Assembly: GCF_002742645.2 (NCBI RefSeq)
Contig: NZ_CP033873.1
Coordinates: forward strand, 1-64,000
DNA length: 64,000 nt
DNA from: Caulobacter sp. FWC26
Lineage (GTDB): Bacteria > Pseudomonadota > Alphaproteobacteria > Caulobacterales > Caulobacteraceae
Direction of reading: 5' to 3'
This document shows, one piece after another, positions 16,253-25,294 of the stretch (the stretch's first letter is position 1; the number at the start of each line of letters is the position of its first letter). The position numbers were made by a program, and so were the translations under genes. The notes under the pieces are model-generated. The model was given only the letters and a program-made list of their open reading frames with translations, was not told where the DNA came from and did not search any database.

Positions 16253-19200
16253 GTGAGCAAGGCCCCGTCCATGACCGCTTCGTCCCTTTCTCGCCTGTCG
16301 CTGTTTTCCGCCGACACCAGCGACGCCGTCGCCAATCTGCTGGCCGCCGCCCGCGCCCTGGTCCCGCATCTCAACCGCTCGCGGCGTCTGGATCGCAAGC
16401 TGCTCGCCTCTGTGATGACCCTGGCCTTCGGGGCCGACGACGCCGAGGGCGCCTGGTCCTGGCGCGACGCCTACGACGCCTGCGAGGCCGCCCTGGTGCT
16501 GCAGGTTCGCCGGCTGTCGGCCCAGGTGGCGCGGCTGGAGGACGCGCCGGCCGAGATCTGCGCGCTGCTGGCGGGCCTGCACGGCCTCTGCCCCACCCAG
16601 ACCCGACGTGACGACGAGCAAGTGGCGCTCGACCAGTTCTCGACTCCGCCACAGATCGCCGCCCTTGCGGCCCTGGCCGCCCAGGTTAGGACCGGCGACC
16701 GGGTGCTCGAACCCTCGGCCGGCACGGGTCTTCTGGCGATCCTGGCCGAGGCCTGCGGCGCGACCTTGACCCTCAACGAGCTCTCGCCCCAGCGCGGGGG
16801 TCTTCTGGACGGCCTCTTTGCGACCGCGCGACGCTCGCGCCACGACGCGGTCGAGCTAAAGGACCGCCTGTCCGGCGCGGGCGGCTTCGACGTGGTGCTG
16901 TGCAATCCGCCGTTCGGGCCCCTGGACGCGCATCTGCACGCCGCGCTCGACACCTTGGCCGAAGGCGGGCGTCTGGTCGCGATCGTTCCGTTACGTCTGC
17001 TCGAGGCCGAAGCGAAACTGGCCGGCCTTGCCCGGCGCGGCGCGATCGTCGGCCGCGTCGCCCTGCCCTCTCGCGCCTTCGCCGGCCAGGGGACGTCGGT
17101 AGAGACGGGGCTTTTGGTGCTCGACCGCGGTCCGGCCGCCCCGATCGCGCCGCTGTCGACCGGTGAAGACCTGTCCGACGTGGCCGTCCGGGTCGCCGCC
17201 TTGCCCGCGCGGCCCAGCGCCAAGCCGCGCGTCTTCCGCACCGTCGTCCAGCCGGCCGCCTTCATCCCGCGCGAACGCGCAGCCGCCGGACCTGGCCGGC
17301 GCTTGTCGCTGCTGGCCGAAACCCGCACCCTCGACTACGCGGTGATCGACTGGCGGGGCGAGGGCCACGACGTGGGCCTTTACCAGGCCTATCGCTTGGG
17401 CCGCATAGAGATCGCCGGGGCCGCGCCCCATCCCTCGCAACTGGTCGAGTCCGGGCCGATGGCCTCGGTCGCGCCGCCCGTTCCAACCTATCGGCCTGTC
17501 CTGCCGACGCGCCTGCTCGACGAGGGCTGTCTGTCGGACGCCCAGTTGGAAACGCTTGTCTATGCCGGCGAGGCCCACGCCCAGACTCTGCCGGGTCATT
17601 GGCGGATCGCCGCCGCCGCCCACCAGGCCGTGTGCGTCGACGCCGAGGCCGAGGATGCGGTGAGCTTCCGGCGCGGCTTTTTCCTGGGCGACGGCACCGG
17701 CTGCGGCAAGGGCCGTCAGATCGCCGGCGTCATCGCCGACAACATGGCCCAGGGACGTCTGCGCGCGGTGTGGCTCTCCAAGAACGACGCCCTGCTGGAG
17801 GACGACCGCCGCGACTGGAGCGCGATCGGCGGTCAGGGTCACGACATCGTTCCACAAAGCGGCTGGAAGCAGGGCGAGGCCATCCGCCTGGAGCGGGGCG
17901 TGCTCTATTCGACCTACGCGACGCTGCGCCAGCCGGCCCGGGGTGACCGACCCTCGCGCCTGGACCAGATCGTCACCTGGCTGGGCGTGGACTTCGACGG
18001 GGTCATTGTCTTCGACGAGGCCCACGCCATGGCCAACGCCGCCGGCGGCGGAAAGGGCGGGCGCGGTCCCAAGAAGGCCTCGCTGCAGGGCCAGGCGGGG
18101 CTGGCGCTGCAGAACCGCCTGCCCAACGCCCGGGTGCTCTATGTCTCGGCCACCGGCGCGACGACGCCGGAGAACCTGGCCTATGCTGGCCGCCTGGGTC
18201 TCTGGGGCGGGACCGAGGCGCCGTTCACCACCCGCGAGGCCTTCCTGGAGGCGGTCGAGGCCGGCGGGGTGGCGGTCATGGAGTTGATCGCGCGCGAACT
18301 GAAGGCGCTGGGGCTCTACATCGCCCGCTCACTGTCCTTCGACGGGGTCGAGTACGAGGCCCTGCCCCACGCCCTCACCCCCGACGACATCGTCATCTGG
18401 GACCGCTGGGCCGACGCCTACCAGCTCATCCACCGCAATCTTCGCCAGGCCTTGAAGGCGACCGGCGTCCTGGACGCCGACGGGGCCGCGCGCAGCGGCC
18501 AGGCCGCCTCGGCGGTGATGTCGGCGTTCGAAGGAACCAAGCTGCGCTTCTTCGGTCACCTCCTGGCCGGGCTCAAGGCGCCCAGCCTGATCGCGGCGAT
18601 CCGCGCCGATCTGGCCGCCGGTCGCTCCAGCGTCGTTCAGGTGGTCAGCACCAACGAGGCGGTGATGGAACGGCGCCTGGCGCAGATCCCGCCCGAGGAA
18701 TGGAACAATCTTGCTGTCGACCTCACGCCCAAGGACCAGGTCCTCGATTACCTGATGGCCGCCTTTCCGATCCAGGCGATGAGCGCCATCGACAACGACG
18801 ACGGCTCGGTGAGCCTCGTGCCGATGGTCGAGGACGGTCGGCCCGTCTACAGCCAGGAAGCCCTGGCCCTGCGTGAACAGCTGGTGACGGAACTGGCCTG
18901 CCTGCCGGCCGCGCCGGGCGTGCTGGATGCGGTGCTCGACGCCCTGGGCCCGGACGTCGTCGCCGAGGTCACCGGCCGGGGTCGCCGGATCGTCCGGCGC
19001 GAGGACCGGCGGGTCGTCGAGCGGCGCGGCGCCTCGGCGGCGAAGGCCGAGACCGACGCCTTCATGGCGGGCAAGAAGCGGGTGCTGGTGTTCTCGGACG
19101 CCGGCGGCACGGGCCGCAGCTATCACGCCGACCTGTCGGCGGCCAACCAGCAGCGGCGTGTCCATTATCTGGTCGAGCCCGGCTGGCGCGCCGACGCGGC

Positions 19201-20530
19201 CATCCAGGGCCTGGGCCGCTCGCATCGCACCAACCAGGCCAGCGCGCCGCTGTTCAGGCCGGTCACGACCGACATCCATGGCGAAAAGCGCTTCCTGTCG
19301 ACGATCGCGCGGCGTCTCGACAGTCTCGGGGCTCTGACCCGGGGCGAGCGGCGCACCGCCGGGGCCGGGCTCTTCCGGGCCGAGGACAATCTGGAAAGCC
19401 CGTTCGCCCATCGCGCCCTGCAAGCCTTCTATGTCGCCCTCCACCACGGCGAGGTGGCGGCGATGGACCGACCAGCGTTCGAAGCCAAGACGGGCTTGAG
19501 CCTGCTCGATGGCGACGGAAATCTTCGGGCCTCGGACGACCTGCCGCCGATGAACACCTTCCTCAACCGCCTTCTGGCCCTGCGCATCGCCGACCAGAAC
19601 GACCTTTTTGCCGCCTTCGACGCGATCCTGGCTGGGATCCTGGAACGGGCGACGGCGTCGGGCGCGCTGGACCGGGGCGTGGAGGACATCGTCGCCGACG
19701 AACTGGTGGTGCTCGGCGAGGAGACGATCCGCACCGACGTCATGACGCGGGCCGAGACACGCTTGGCGCGCTTTTCGCTGCGCACCCGGCGAACCCTGTC
19801 CAGCGTCGAGGACGCCCTGGCCGGCCATGACCCGGCCGCCTTGCTCTACTGCGTCAATCGCAAGTCTGGCCGCGCGGCCCTGGTGGTCCAGGGCCTGACC
19901 ACGACCGATGACGACGATCGGCTGACGCCCGCTGTGCGGCTCGTTCGGCCCGACAAGCGGTCCACCACGCCGCTGAAGGTCTTCGAGGAATCGGCCTGGG
20001 AGAGCGTCGACGCGGCGATGTGGTCGGCGGCCTGGCGCGCCGAGCTGGCCGCGGCCGATCCGTTCACCACCCGCGAGATCGTCCTGGTGACGGGACTCCT
20101 GTTGCCGGTGTGGTCGAGCCTGCCCAGTCGCCAGGCCAGCGTCCGCCGCATCAAGGCTCCCGATGGGCGCCGGTGGCTGGGCCGCGTGCTCGACCCGCTG
20201 CAGGTGCCGCCCCTGAAGCTGGCCCTGGGTTTGGGCGACGCGGCCCAGACCATCGGCGAGCCGCAGTTCGCGCTGCGGTCGGTGCTGCAGGACGGCGCCT
20301 CTCTAGCCCTGGCTGGCGGCCTGTGGCTTCGGCGGGCCAGGGTGATGGATCGCTGGCGCATCGAAGTCGTGGGGGCGGCCGCGCAGCGGCAGGCCTTCGT
20401 CAACCTCGGCTGCTTCGTGGAAATCATCGCCTACACCCCGCGCGTCTTCGTGCCGGTCGACAAGCCAGCGGTTCTGGGCGCGGTTCTGGCGCGCTGGCCA
20501 GCCCAGAGTCTGCTGCCGGCGGCGGCTTGA
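16253..20530 (+). CDS. Giant methyltransferase / strawberry-notch-type helicase fusion
   Basis: A 1425-residue protein that joins an N-terminal DNA methyltransferase-like domain to a superfamily 2 ATPase. The SAM motif EPSAGTG is near residues 152-158 and the catalytic NPPF at 218-221. The helicase part has Walker A GDGTGCGKG (479-487), DEAH (588-591) and motif VI QGLGRSHRTNQ near 984, the pattern of strawberry-notch-like proteins. Genes of this kind occur on plasmids and phages and may act in DNA modification or anti-restriction. The GTG at 16253 is 13 bases after AAGGAGGAG; an ATG at 16271 is possible. RadC follows 71 bases downstream. Confidence 0.85.
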   Translation: MSKAPSMTASSLSRLSLFSADTSDAVANLLAAARALVPHLNRSRRLDRKLLASVMTLAFGADDAEGAWSWRDAYDACEAALVLQVRRLSAQVARLEDAPAEICALLAGLHGLCPTQTRRDDEQVALDQFSTPPQIAALAALAAQVRTGDRVLEPSAGTGLLAILAEACGATLTLNELSPQRGGLLDGLFATARRSRHDAVELKDRLSGAGGFDVVLCNPPFGPLDAHLHAALDTLAEGGRLVAIVPLRLLEAEAKLAGLARRGAIVGRVALPSRAFAGQGTSVETGLLVLDRGPAAPIAPLSTGEDLSDVAVRVAALPARPSAKPRVFRTVVQPAAFIPRERAAAGPGRRLSLLAETRTLDYAVIDWRGEGHDVGLYQAYRLGRIEIAGAAPHPSQLVESGPMASVAPPVPTYRPVLPTRLLDEGCLSDAQLETLVYAGEAHAQTLPGHWRIAAAAHQAVCVDAEAEDAVSFRRGFFLGDGTGCGKGRQIAGVIADNMAQGRLRAVWLSKNDALLEDDRRDWSAIGGQGHDIVPQSGWKQGEAIRLERGVLYSTYATLRQPARGDRPSRLDQIVTWLGVDFDGVIVFDEAHAMANAAGGGKGGRGPKKASLQGQAGLALQNRLPNARVLYVSATGATTPENLAYAGRLGLWGGTEAPFTTREAFLEAVEAGGVAVMELIARELKALGLYIARSLSFDGVEYEALPHALTPDDIVIWDRWADAYQLIHRNLRQALKATGVLDADGAARSGQAASAVMSAFEGTKLRFFGHLLAGLKAPSLIAAIRADLAAGRSSVVQVVSTNEAVMERRLAQIPPEEWNNLAVDLTPKDQVLDYLMAAFPIQAMSAIDNDDGSVSLVPMVEDGRPVYSQEALALREQLVTELACLPAAPGVLDAVLDALGPDVVAEVTGRGRRIVRREDRRVVERRGASAAKAETDAFMAGKKRVLVFSDAGGTGRSYHADLSAANQQRRVHYLVEPGWRADAAIQGLGRSHRTNQASAPLFRPVTTDIHGEKRFLSTIARRLDSLGALTRGERRTAGAGLFRAEDNLESPFAHRALQAFYVALHHGEVAAMDRPAFEAKTGLSLLDGDGNLRASDDLPPMNTFLNRLLALRIADQNDLFAAFDAILAGILERATASGALDRGVEDIVADELVVLGEETIRTDVMTRAETRLARFSLRTRRTLSSVEDALAGHDPAALLYCVNRKSGRAALVVQGLTTTDDDDRLTPAVRLVRPDKRSTTPLKVFEESAWESVDAAMWSAAWRAELAAADPFTTREIVLVTGLLLPVWSSLPSRQASVRRIKAPDGRRWLGRVLDPLQVPPLKLALGLGDAAQTIGEPQFALRSVLQDGASLALAGGLWLRRARVMDRWRIEVVGAAAQRQAFVNLGCFVEIIAYTPRVFVPVDKPAVLGAVLARWPAQSLLPAAA

Positions 20531-20601
20531 AAGGACGAGGCAGGGCGAGGGGGGCGAGCGATCCGGGCATGGGGTCCGGCGCCGTCAGATCGGAGGACGC
20601 C

Positions 20602-21363
20602 ATGTCCGCCTCCCCTGCCCTCTCCCCCGTTCTCGCTGTTGATCCGGCTGGTTCCGCCGAGCCTGGCCTGGCCCTCCAGGAGGCGGCCGTCGCCGACGCC
20701 TTCTCCCGCTGGGCGCCGTCGCGCGAGCGCGTTCTGGACTTGGTCGCCCAGCTTGGCGCCGATGTCATGCAGGATGCCGAGATCGTGCACTTGCAGATGG
20801 CCGGCGACGACCGCGCCGAGAGTTTCGACCTGGCCCGGCGCCTGGTGGAGCGTTTCGGGGGTCTGGCCGGCGTGCTCGCCGCTGATCGCGCCGAACTGCG
20901 CCGCCACGTCGGCGAGGCCACCATCCTCAACTTCAAGATCCTGCGCGAGGCGGCCGGGCGCGTCAGCCTGGCGGCCCTGGCCTCGCGGCCGGTGCTGTCC
21001 TCGTTCGGGGCGGTCGCCGACTTCTTCCGCGCCAAGCTGCGCGGCGTGCCGCGAGAGGAATTCTGGGTGGCTTTCCTGGACAAGAAGAACCAGCTGATCC
21101 TCGCCGAGGTCATGAACGTGGGCACCGTCGATCACGCGCCGGTCTATCCGCGCGAGGTGCTGCGCCGGGCGCTGGAGGTTGGGGCCACGGCGCTGGTCCT
21201 GGCCCACAACCATCCCTCCGGCGATCCCGAGCCGTCGCGGCCGGACATCGGCATGACCAAGGTCATCGTCGAGGCCGGCAAGGTGCTGGGGGTGCTCGTG
21301 CACGATCACCTGATCATCGGTTCCGAGAAGATCGAAAGCTTCCGGGCCTTGGGCCTGCTGTAG
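20602..21363 (+). CDS. radC: RadC-family JAB/MPN protein
   Basis: A 253-residue member of the RadC group with helix-hairpin-helix-like N-terminal region (about 85-115, FGGLAGVLAADRAELRRHVG) and a C-terminal metal-dependent JAB/MPN domain. The motif HNHPSGDPEPSRPD starts near residue 202 and contains the H-x-H and D metal ligands. The ATG at 20602 has a perfect CGGAGGA site; a much longer frame upstream overlaps the helicase gene and is not coding. RadC proteins are common on mobile elements; their function is unclear despite the name. Confidence 0.92.
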   Translation: MSASPALSPVLAVDPAGSAEPGLALQEAAVADAFSRWAPSRERVLDLVAQLGADVMQDAEIVHLQMAGDDRAESFDLARRLVERFGGLAGVLAADRAELRRHVGEATILNFKILREAAGRVSLAALASRPVLSSFGAVADFFRAKLRGVPREEFWVAFLDKKNQLILAEVMNVGTVDHAPVYPREVLRRALEVGATALVLAHNHPSGDPEPSRPDIGMTKVIVEAGKVLGVLVHDHLIIGSEKIESFRALGLL

Positions 21364-21380
21364 GTCCTGAAAACGCCATC

Positions 21381-21408
21381 CCCCAAGATTCACGGGTGAA
21401 TTTCGGGG
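21381..21408 (+). terminator. Hairpin downstream of radC
   Basis: CCCCAAGATTCA (21381-21392) pairs with TGAATTTCGGGG (21397-21408) at 10 of 12 positions around a 4-base loop, 17 bases after the radC stop. No T run follows. Confidence 0.5.
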
Positions 21409-21450
21409 AGATGCGTTCCCGACCGGATGCACCCATCCTCCCGACCTTTT

Positions 21451-21493
21451 GGCGGGCCGCTAGCGCGTCGGATCGCGCTGGGGGCCCGCCTTT
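21451..21493 (+). terminator. Strong two-part hairpin before the lasso locus
   Basis: GGCGGGCC (21451-21458) pairs with GGCCCGCC (21483-21490), and inside it AGCGCG (21462-21467) pairs with CGCGCT (21474-21479); TTT follows and TTTT precedes. It separates radC from the GntR gene and may be a bidirectional terminator or a leader attenuator. Confidence 0.6.
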
Positions 21494-21530
21494 CGGTTGC
21501 TGCGTTGCGTGGCGTTCAGGAGTGGGCCTG

Positions 21531-22166
21531 ATGATCGATCGGCTTGGAACCGGCGAGCGTGTCTACCTTTCGATCAAGACCTACCTGCTCTCGGAAAGCG
21601 CCCTGCGACCCGGCGAGCGGATAGACGTCCCCGATCTGTCGCGACGGTTCGGGGCCAGCGCCACGCCGGTACGCGCCGCCCTGCACCGGCTGGTCGGGGA
21701 GCGGCTTCTAACGGCCCTGCAGGGCGAGGGCTTTCTCGTCCCCCGCCTGACCGAACCCGACCTCTCCGACCTCTATCAGTGGAACGCTGCTCTGCTGGTC
21801 AACGCGGCCCGGTCGGCGGGCGGGGAGCCGGCAATGCCACCGGAACCGCCGACCGGCGACGGTCCGATCGCCGCCCTTGAGGACCTCTTCGCCCGCCTGG
21901 CAGTGCGCAGCGGCAATGTCGAGGTCGAGTGGGCCGTGGCCGGCGCCAGCGACCGACTTCACCGACCGCGCTGCGCGGAACTGACCCTGATCCCCGAGTT
22001 CGAAGACGAAGCGCTAGAGTTACGGCGCCTTGCCGCCTCCGGCGCGTCGGGCGGCCTACGACAAGCGATCGTGGCCTATCATCGCCGGCGCCTGCGCCTG
22101 GTCCCGGCGATCGTTCGCAGCCTTCACGGCCTGAGCGATCGCGATCCGCGACGCCCGGCGGAATAA
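21531..22166 (+). CDS. GntR-family regulator next to lasso genes
   Basis: A 211-residue protein with an N-terminal GntR winged helix: YLLSESALRPGERIDVPDL and FGASATPVRAALHRLVGERL (about residues 45-64) are typical. The C-terminal ligand-binding part is shorter than a full FCD domain (about 140 residues, several conserved His absent), so the ligand is not predictable. The ATG at 21531 follows AGGAG at 7 bases; an earlier in-frame start at 21396 runs through the hairpin and is rejected. It ends 93 bases before the first lasso precursor and is co-directional, so it may regulate that operon. Confidence 0.8.
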   Translation: MIDRLGTGERVYLSIKTYLLSESALRPGERIDVPDLSRRFGASATPVRAALHRLVGERLLTALQGEGFLVPRLTEPDLSDLYQWNAALLVNAARSAGGEPAMPPEPPTGDGPIAALEDLFARLAVRSGNVEVEWAVAGASDRLHRPRCAELTLIPEFEDEALELRRLAASGASGGLRQAIVAYHRRRLRLVPAIVRSLHGLSDRDPRRPAE

Positions 22167-22259
22167 TCGGAAAATCCTGGCGTTATTCCCTCGGAGTTCT
22201 CCACCTCCGGTCGCACCGTACAACCGTCACGGTGGGCGTGACTTGAGAAGGAGACCGTC

Positions 22260-22394
22260 ATGGAACGGATCGAAGACCACATCGAAGACGCCCTGATCGA
22301 CCTGGGCGCCGTCAGCGAAGAGACCAAGGGCCAGCAGGCCGAGATCCCCGAGTTCTCGCTGGACCGGGTCAAGACCGGCCTGTCGGCGGATTGA
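22260..22394 (+). CDS. Lasso peptide precursor A1
   Basis: A 44-residue peptide with a 23-residue leader and a predicted 21-residue core. The leader contains LIDLGAVSEETK, with Thr at position -2 as required by lasso maturation enzymes. The core starts at Gly24 (ring GQQAEIPE), so the isopeptide bond is predicted between Gly1 and Glu8, and the tail ends in TGLSAD. The start has GAGAAGGAG upstream. It aligns without gaps with the two following precursors, and all three share LIDLGA, E-T-K/R-G, P7-E8 and a GL pair four residues from the end. Confidence 0.88.
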   Translation: MERIEDHIEDALIDLGAVSEETKGQQAEIPEFSLDRVKTGLSAD

Positions 22395-22403
22395 CCGACG
22401 CCG

Positions 22404-22463
22404 TGGACCTGGCGGGCGATCGGCTTGCCAGGTCCATACCCTCGTCCGCCGCCGAAGGCGGCG
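22404..22463 (+). promoter_or_regulatory. Two hairpins between precursors A1 and A2
   Basis: TGGACCTGGC (22404-22413) and GCCAGGTCCA (22427-22436) form a perfect 10-bp stem, and CGCCGCC-GAA-GGCGGCG (22447-22463) a second perfect 7-bp stem. They lie in the 96-base gap between the first two precursor genes. Such structures may act as partial terminators or RNA stabilisers that raise precursor levels relative to downstream genes. Confidence 0.6.
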
Positions 22464-22490
22464 TTCAATCACTTCTAGGGAGGGGTCAAC

Positions 22491-22625
22491 ATGGACCGTT
22501 CCGAACCTGAAATCCGCGAGCCGCTGATCGATCTGGGCGCCGCCGTCGTCGAGACGCGTGGCGGCCCGGCGACCATGCCCGAGCTCTCGCAAGAGCACGT
22601 GGTCGGAGGCCTGTCGGACGACTAG
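22491..22625 (+). CDS. Lasso peptide precursor A2
   Basis: Second 44-residue precursor. The leader has EPLIDLGAAVVETR, again with Thr at -2. The predicted core begins with ring GGPATMPE, giving a Gly1-Glu8 macrolactam, and its tail ends VVGGLSDD. The ATG at 22491 has AGGGAGGGG just upstream. Same length and register as A1 and A3, so all three are probably processed by the same B and C proteins encoded downstream. Confidence 0.9.
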   Translation: MDRSEPEIREPLIDLGAAVVETRGGPATMPELSQEHVVGGLSDD

Positions 22626-22709
22626 GCCCTGCTGGCGGGCTTGGCGGCCACGCGCTGTCAGGCTCGCCGAGCGACCGATTCTATAGCGACCCGGAAAAGG
22701 AGCGCAGTC

Positions 22710-22844
22710 GTGGAACTACCCCCTTCTGAGGAGTTCGAGGTCCTCATCGACCTCGGCGCGATCACCGTGGAGACGCGCGGCGGTCCGGATTTTATTCCCG
22801 AGTTCTCCTGCGAACGTCCGGTCGACGGCCTGGTGGAGGATTGA
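22710..22844 (+). CDS. Lasso peptide precursor A3 with a cysteine in the core
   Basis: Third 44-residue precursor, starting at a GTG with AAAAGGAG 8 bases upstream. Leader motif VLIDLGAITVETR; predicted ring GGPDFIPE with Gly1-Glu8 linkage; tail begins FSCERPV and ends DGLVED. The Cys at core position 11 lies just outside the ring and is absent from A1 and A2. It is the only Cys in the peptide, so it could not form an internal disulfide but could dimerise or be otherwise modified. Confidence 0.88.
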   Translation: MELPPSEEFEVLIDLGAITVETRGGPDFIPEFSCERPVDGLVED

Positions 22845-22895
22845 AGCCAGCGAAGGTGTGGCCGGTGTGCCATCCCAACGCAGCTCACACGCGCG

Positions 22896-23549
22896 ATGGC
22901 TTACTTGATCGGACAAGATCTTGGCCTCTGCTTCGTGGCCGACCGGGCCGTTGCGCTCGACCTGCGGAGCGGACGCTACCGAGGCGTGGGTCCTCGGCGC
23001 GCCATGGCGCTCAAGAACGCCATGGAGTCCGGCGAAGGCCAGATGCTCATGGGTGAACTGCGCGCCGCCGGCTTGATCGGCATGGAGGAGTCCGTCACCG
23101 CTGAACCGGTGCCGTGGACAGCGCCCAAGCGCAGCGCCAGTGAAGAACAAAGCTTCGCACGCCCCTCCCCGATCCTAGCCCTTGAGGTGGCGTGGGAGGT
23201 GACCCGCACCTGGATCACGCTCCACGTCAAACCCTTCTCGTGGATCGTGGCCCAGCGACGGAAGCTACGGCTCGCCGGTCCGTCGGACGTCGCCGTCTCG
23301 CCTGACCGAGTGAGGGAACTGGCGCAACAATTCCTCCGGGTTCGACGCCTTGCGCCGATCGACCCGATCTGCCTTCTCGACTCTCTGGCGCTTGCGGCCT
23401 TCCTGGCGCGCCGAGGCGTAGATGTCGACGTGGTGCTGGCGGTCGATCTCAACCCGTTCGAGGCCCATGCCTGGGTGCAGCGAGGCGACTGGGCGCTGAA
23501 TGAGACGGCCCATCGTGCCGGCATGCTAACCCCGATCCTGGTGATCTGA
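22896..23549 (+). CDS. Lasso peptide leader protease with fused recognition domain (B protein)
   Basis: A 217-residue protein combining a leader-recognition (RRE/PqqD-like) domain at about residues 1-65 with a transglutaminase-fold cysteine protease. Cys159 (PICLLDSLAL) and His191 (EAHAWVQ) are 32 residues apart, the spacing I recall for McjB Cys150 and His182. The third position, 12 residues after His, is Glu203 (LNET) instead of the usual Asp. It would cut the leader after residue 23. The ATG at 22896 lacks a clear Shine-Dalgarno; in-frame GTGs at 22860 and 22869 are alternatives. Its stop overlaps the start of C by one base. Confidence 0.88.
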   Translation: MAYLIGQDLGLCFVADRAVALDLRSGRYRGVGPRRAMALKNAMESGEGQMLMGELRAAGLIGMEESVTAEPVPWTAPKRSASEEQSFARPSPILALEVAWEVTRTWITLHVKPFSWIVAQRRKLRLAGPSDVAVSPDRVRELAQQFLRVRRLAPIDPICLLDSLALAAFLARRGVDVDVVLAVDLNPFEAHAWVQRGDWALNETAHRAGMLTPILVI

Positions 23550-25294
23550 TGGCCTATCTGATCCTGACCTGGCCGGGGCGACCACGACCGGGGAGCTACG
23601 ACGCGATCTTGGCCAAGGCCTCCGATCAGGGGCTCGTGGTGGCGCACTCTGGCCGCTGCTGGACGCTGCTCGCCGACGGCCGCGAGCGTGTGGGCGCCTT
23701 AGGGAATGAGGGCCTAGTCCTTGGCGATCTGTTCCGTCGAGATGGCCACCGCGCAGGTCTCGACCGGATCGGTTGGCCTCCCGGCACCGCGGTGGAAGCC
23801 ATTGGAAGGGATTTGGCGCGGGAATTCTGGGGCCGATATCTCGTGCTGGCCGCGGGCGAGGATGGAGGCGACCTGCGGTTCTTTCGCGATCCGTCAGGCG
23901 GCGTCCCGTGCCTGCATGCCAGAAGCGACGGCTATGATGTCGTGGCATCCGATATGGCGGCCAGCCTTGGTCTTGGTCTCTTCCAGCCGGAGATCGACTG
24001 GGCCTATGTCGCGCACCATGTCGCCTACAATGGCGCTCGATCCCAAAGAACCGGACTCGTCGGAGTGAACGAGCTGCTTCCTGGGCAGGTACTCGTCGTT
24101 TCCGGACAGAACGTGGAGATCACCTCCTACTGGCGCCCGGCGGACGTGTTGCGGCACAAGCCCTTCTCGGAGCCTCGACAAGCCGCTGAAGCCCTGTTCT
24201 CGGCGATCGAGCGCACGGTCGGCGCCCTCGCTGGCGTGGAATCCTCAATCGTCATCGAGCTTTCGGGAGGCATGGACTCGTCGATCATCGCCATGGCCCT
24301 GCGTCGCCGCGCTCGCACGTTTGCGGTCAACTGCGCGACCCAAGGACCCGAGGGGGACGAGCGCCGCTATGCGCGGCAGGTCGCCGATGCTGCGGGCTTT
24401 CCTTTGACCGAGCACGAACTGAACCCTGCGGACATCGATTTCACGCGACTGCCGGCGCCGTGGATGGCGCGGCCAGGCCGCACGACGGTGCTTCAGTCCG
24501 TGGATGCGGTGTTTGGCGAGGAAGGGCGGCGCGTCGCGGCCAGCGCCTTCTTCAACGGTACAGGCGGTGACAGCATCTTTTTCTACACCCAGTCCGCCGC
24601 GCCGGCCACCGACCGGCTGTTCGCTGAGGGTCCAGGGATGGGCTTCTTCGAGACGGTCGGGGACGTGGCTGATCTGACCGGCGCCAGCGTTTGGCGGGCG
24701 GGGTACGCCGCCATCAAACTCGCCCTAAAGGGCCGATCAGCCTACCAGCCCTCGGGTCACCCGGAGCTCATCGCGGAACGCTACCGGCCAGACGAGCCCG
24801 AGCCTCACCCTTGGCTCGAAGGGCTTGAGAAGGCCTCGCCTGGCCGGTTGCGACACATCCGAGGGATCGTCGCTGTCCATGGACATGTCGACGGTCACGA
24901 TCGTAATCAGGTCGCCCCCGTCATCGCCGCCCACGCCGGTCAGCTCGTCCTCGAAGCTGTTCTCAAGACGCCGACCTGGATGTGGGTCGCCCAAGGGCGG
25001 GATCGCGCCATCGCACGGGAAGCCTATGCGGGCCTGCTTCCGCGGGACATCTATAACCGGCGATCCAAGGGGCGCATCAACCGCTTCATCACCGAGGCCT
25101 ACGAGGCGAACCGATCGGTGATCCGAACGGTCCTGCATGATGGTGTCCTGGCGCGGCATGGGGTCATCAACCTGACCGCCGTCGACAAAATCCTGGCCGC
25201 GCCCCTTGTGCTCGACGACACTGCGTTCATGGGGCTGATCCGTCTCGTCGATGTCGAGCTATGGGCTCAGGGCTGGACACGGGCGATCGCCTGA
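23549..25294 (+). CDS. Lasso cyclase, asparagine synthetase-like (C protein)
   Basis: A 581-residue homologue of asparagine synthetase B that activates the Glu8 side chain with ATP and forms the macrolactam. The N-terminal glutaminase-like part lacks the catalytic Cys2. The ATP-pyrophosphatase motif SGGMDSS is at 239-245, and a second acidic motif NGTGGDS has its Asp near 341. Length and layout match lasso cyclases such as McjC (about 515-600 residues). It is coupled to B by a one-base overlap, and its 3' end overlaps the convergent isopeptidase gene by 28 bases. Confidence 0.92.
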   Translation: MAYLILTWPGRPRPGSYDAILAKASDQGLVVAHSGRCWTLLADGRERVGALGNEGLVLGDLFRRDGHRAGLDRIGWPPGTAVEAIGRDLAREFWGRYLVLAAGEDGGDLRFFRDPSGGVPCLHARSDGYDVVASDMAASLGLGLFQPEIDWAYVAHHVAYNGARSQRTGLVGVNELLPGQVLVVSGQNVEITSYWRPADVLRHKPFSEPRQAAEALFSAIERTVGALAGVESSIVIELSGGMDSSIIAMALRRRARTFAVNCATQGPEGDERRYARQVADAAGFPLTEHELNPADIDFTRLPAPWMARPGRTTVLQSVDAVFGEEGRRVAASAFFNGTGGDSIFFYTQSAAPATDRLFAEGPGMGFFETVGDVADLTGASVWRAGYAAIKLALKGRSAYQPSGHPELIAERYRPDEPEPHPWLEGLEKASPGRLRHIRGIVAVHGHVDGHDRNQVAPVIAAHAGQLVLEAVLKTPTWMWVAQGRDRAIAREAYAGLLPRDIYNRRSKGRINRFITEAYEANRSVIRTVLHDGVLARHGVINLTAVDKILAAPLVLDDTAFMGLIRLVDVELWAQGWTRAIA

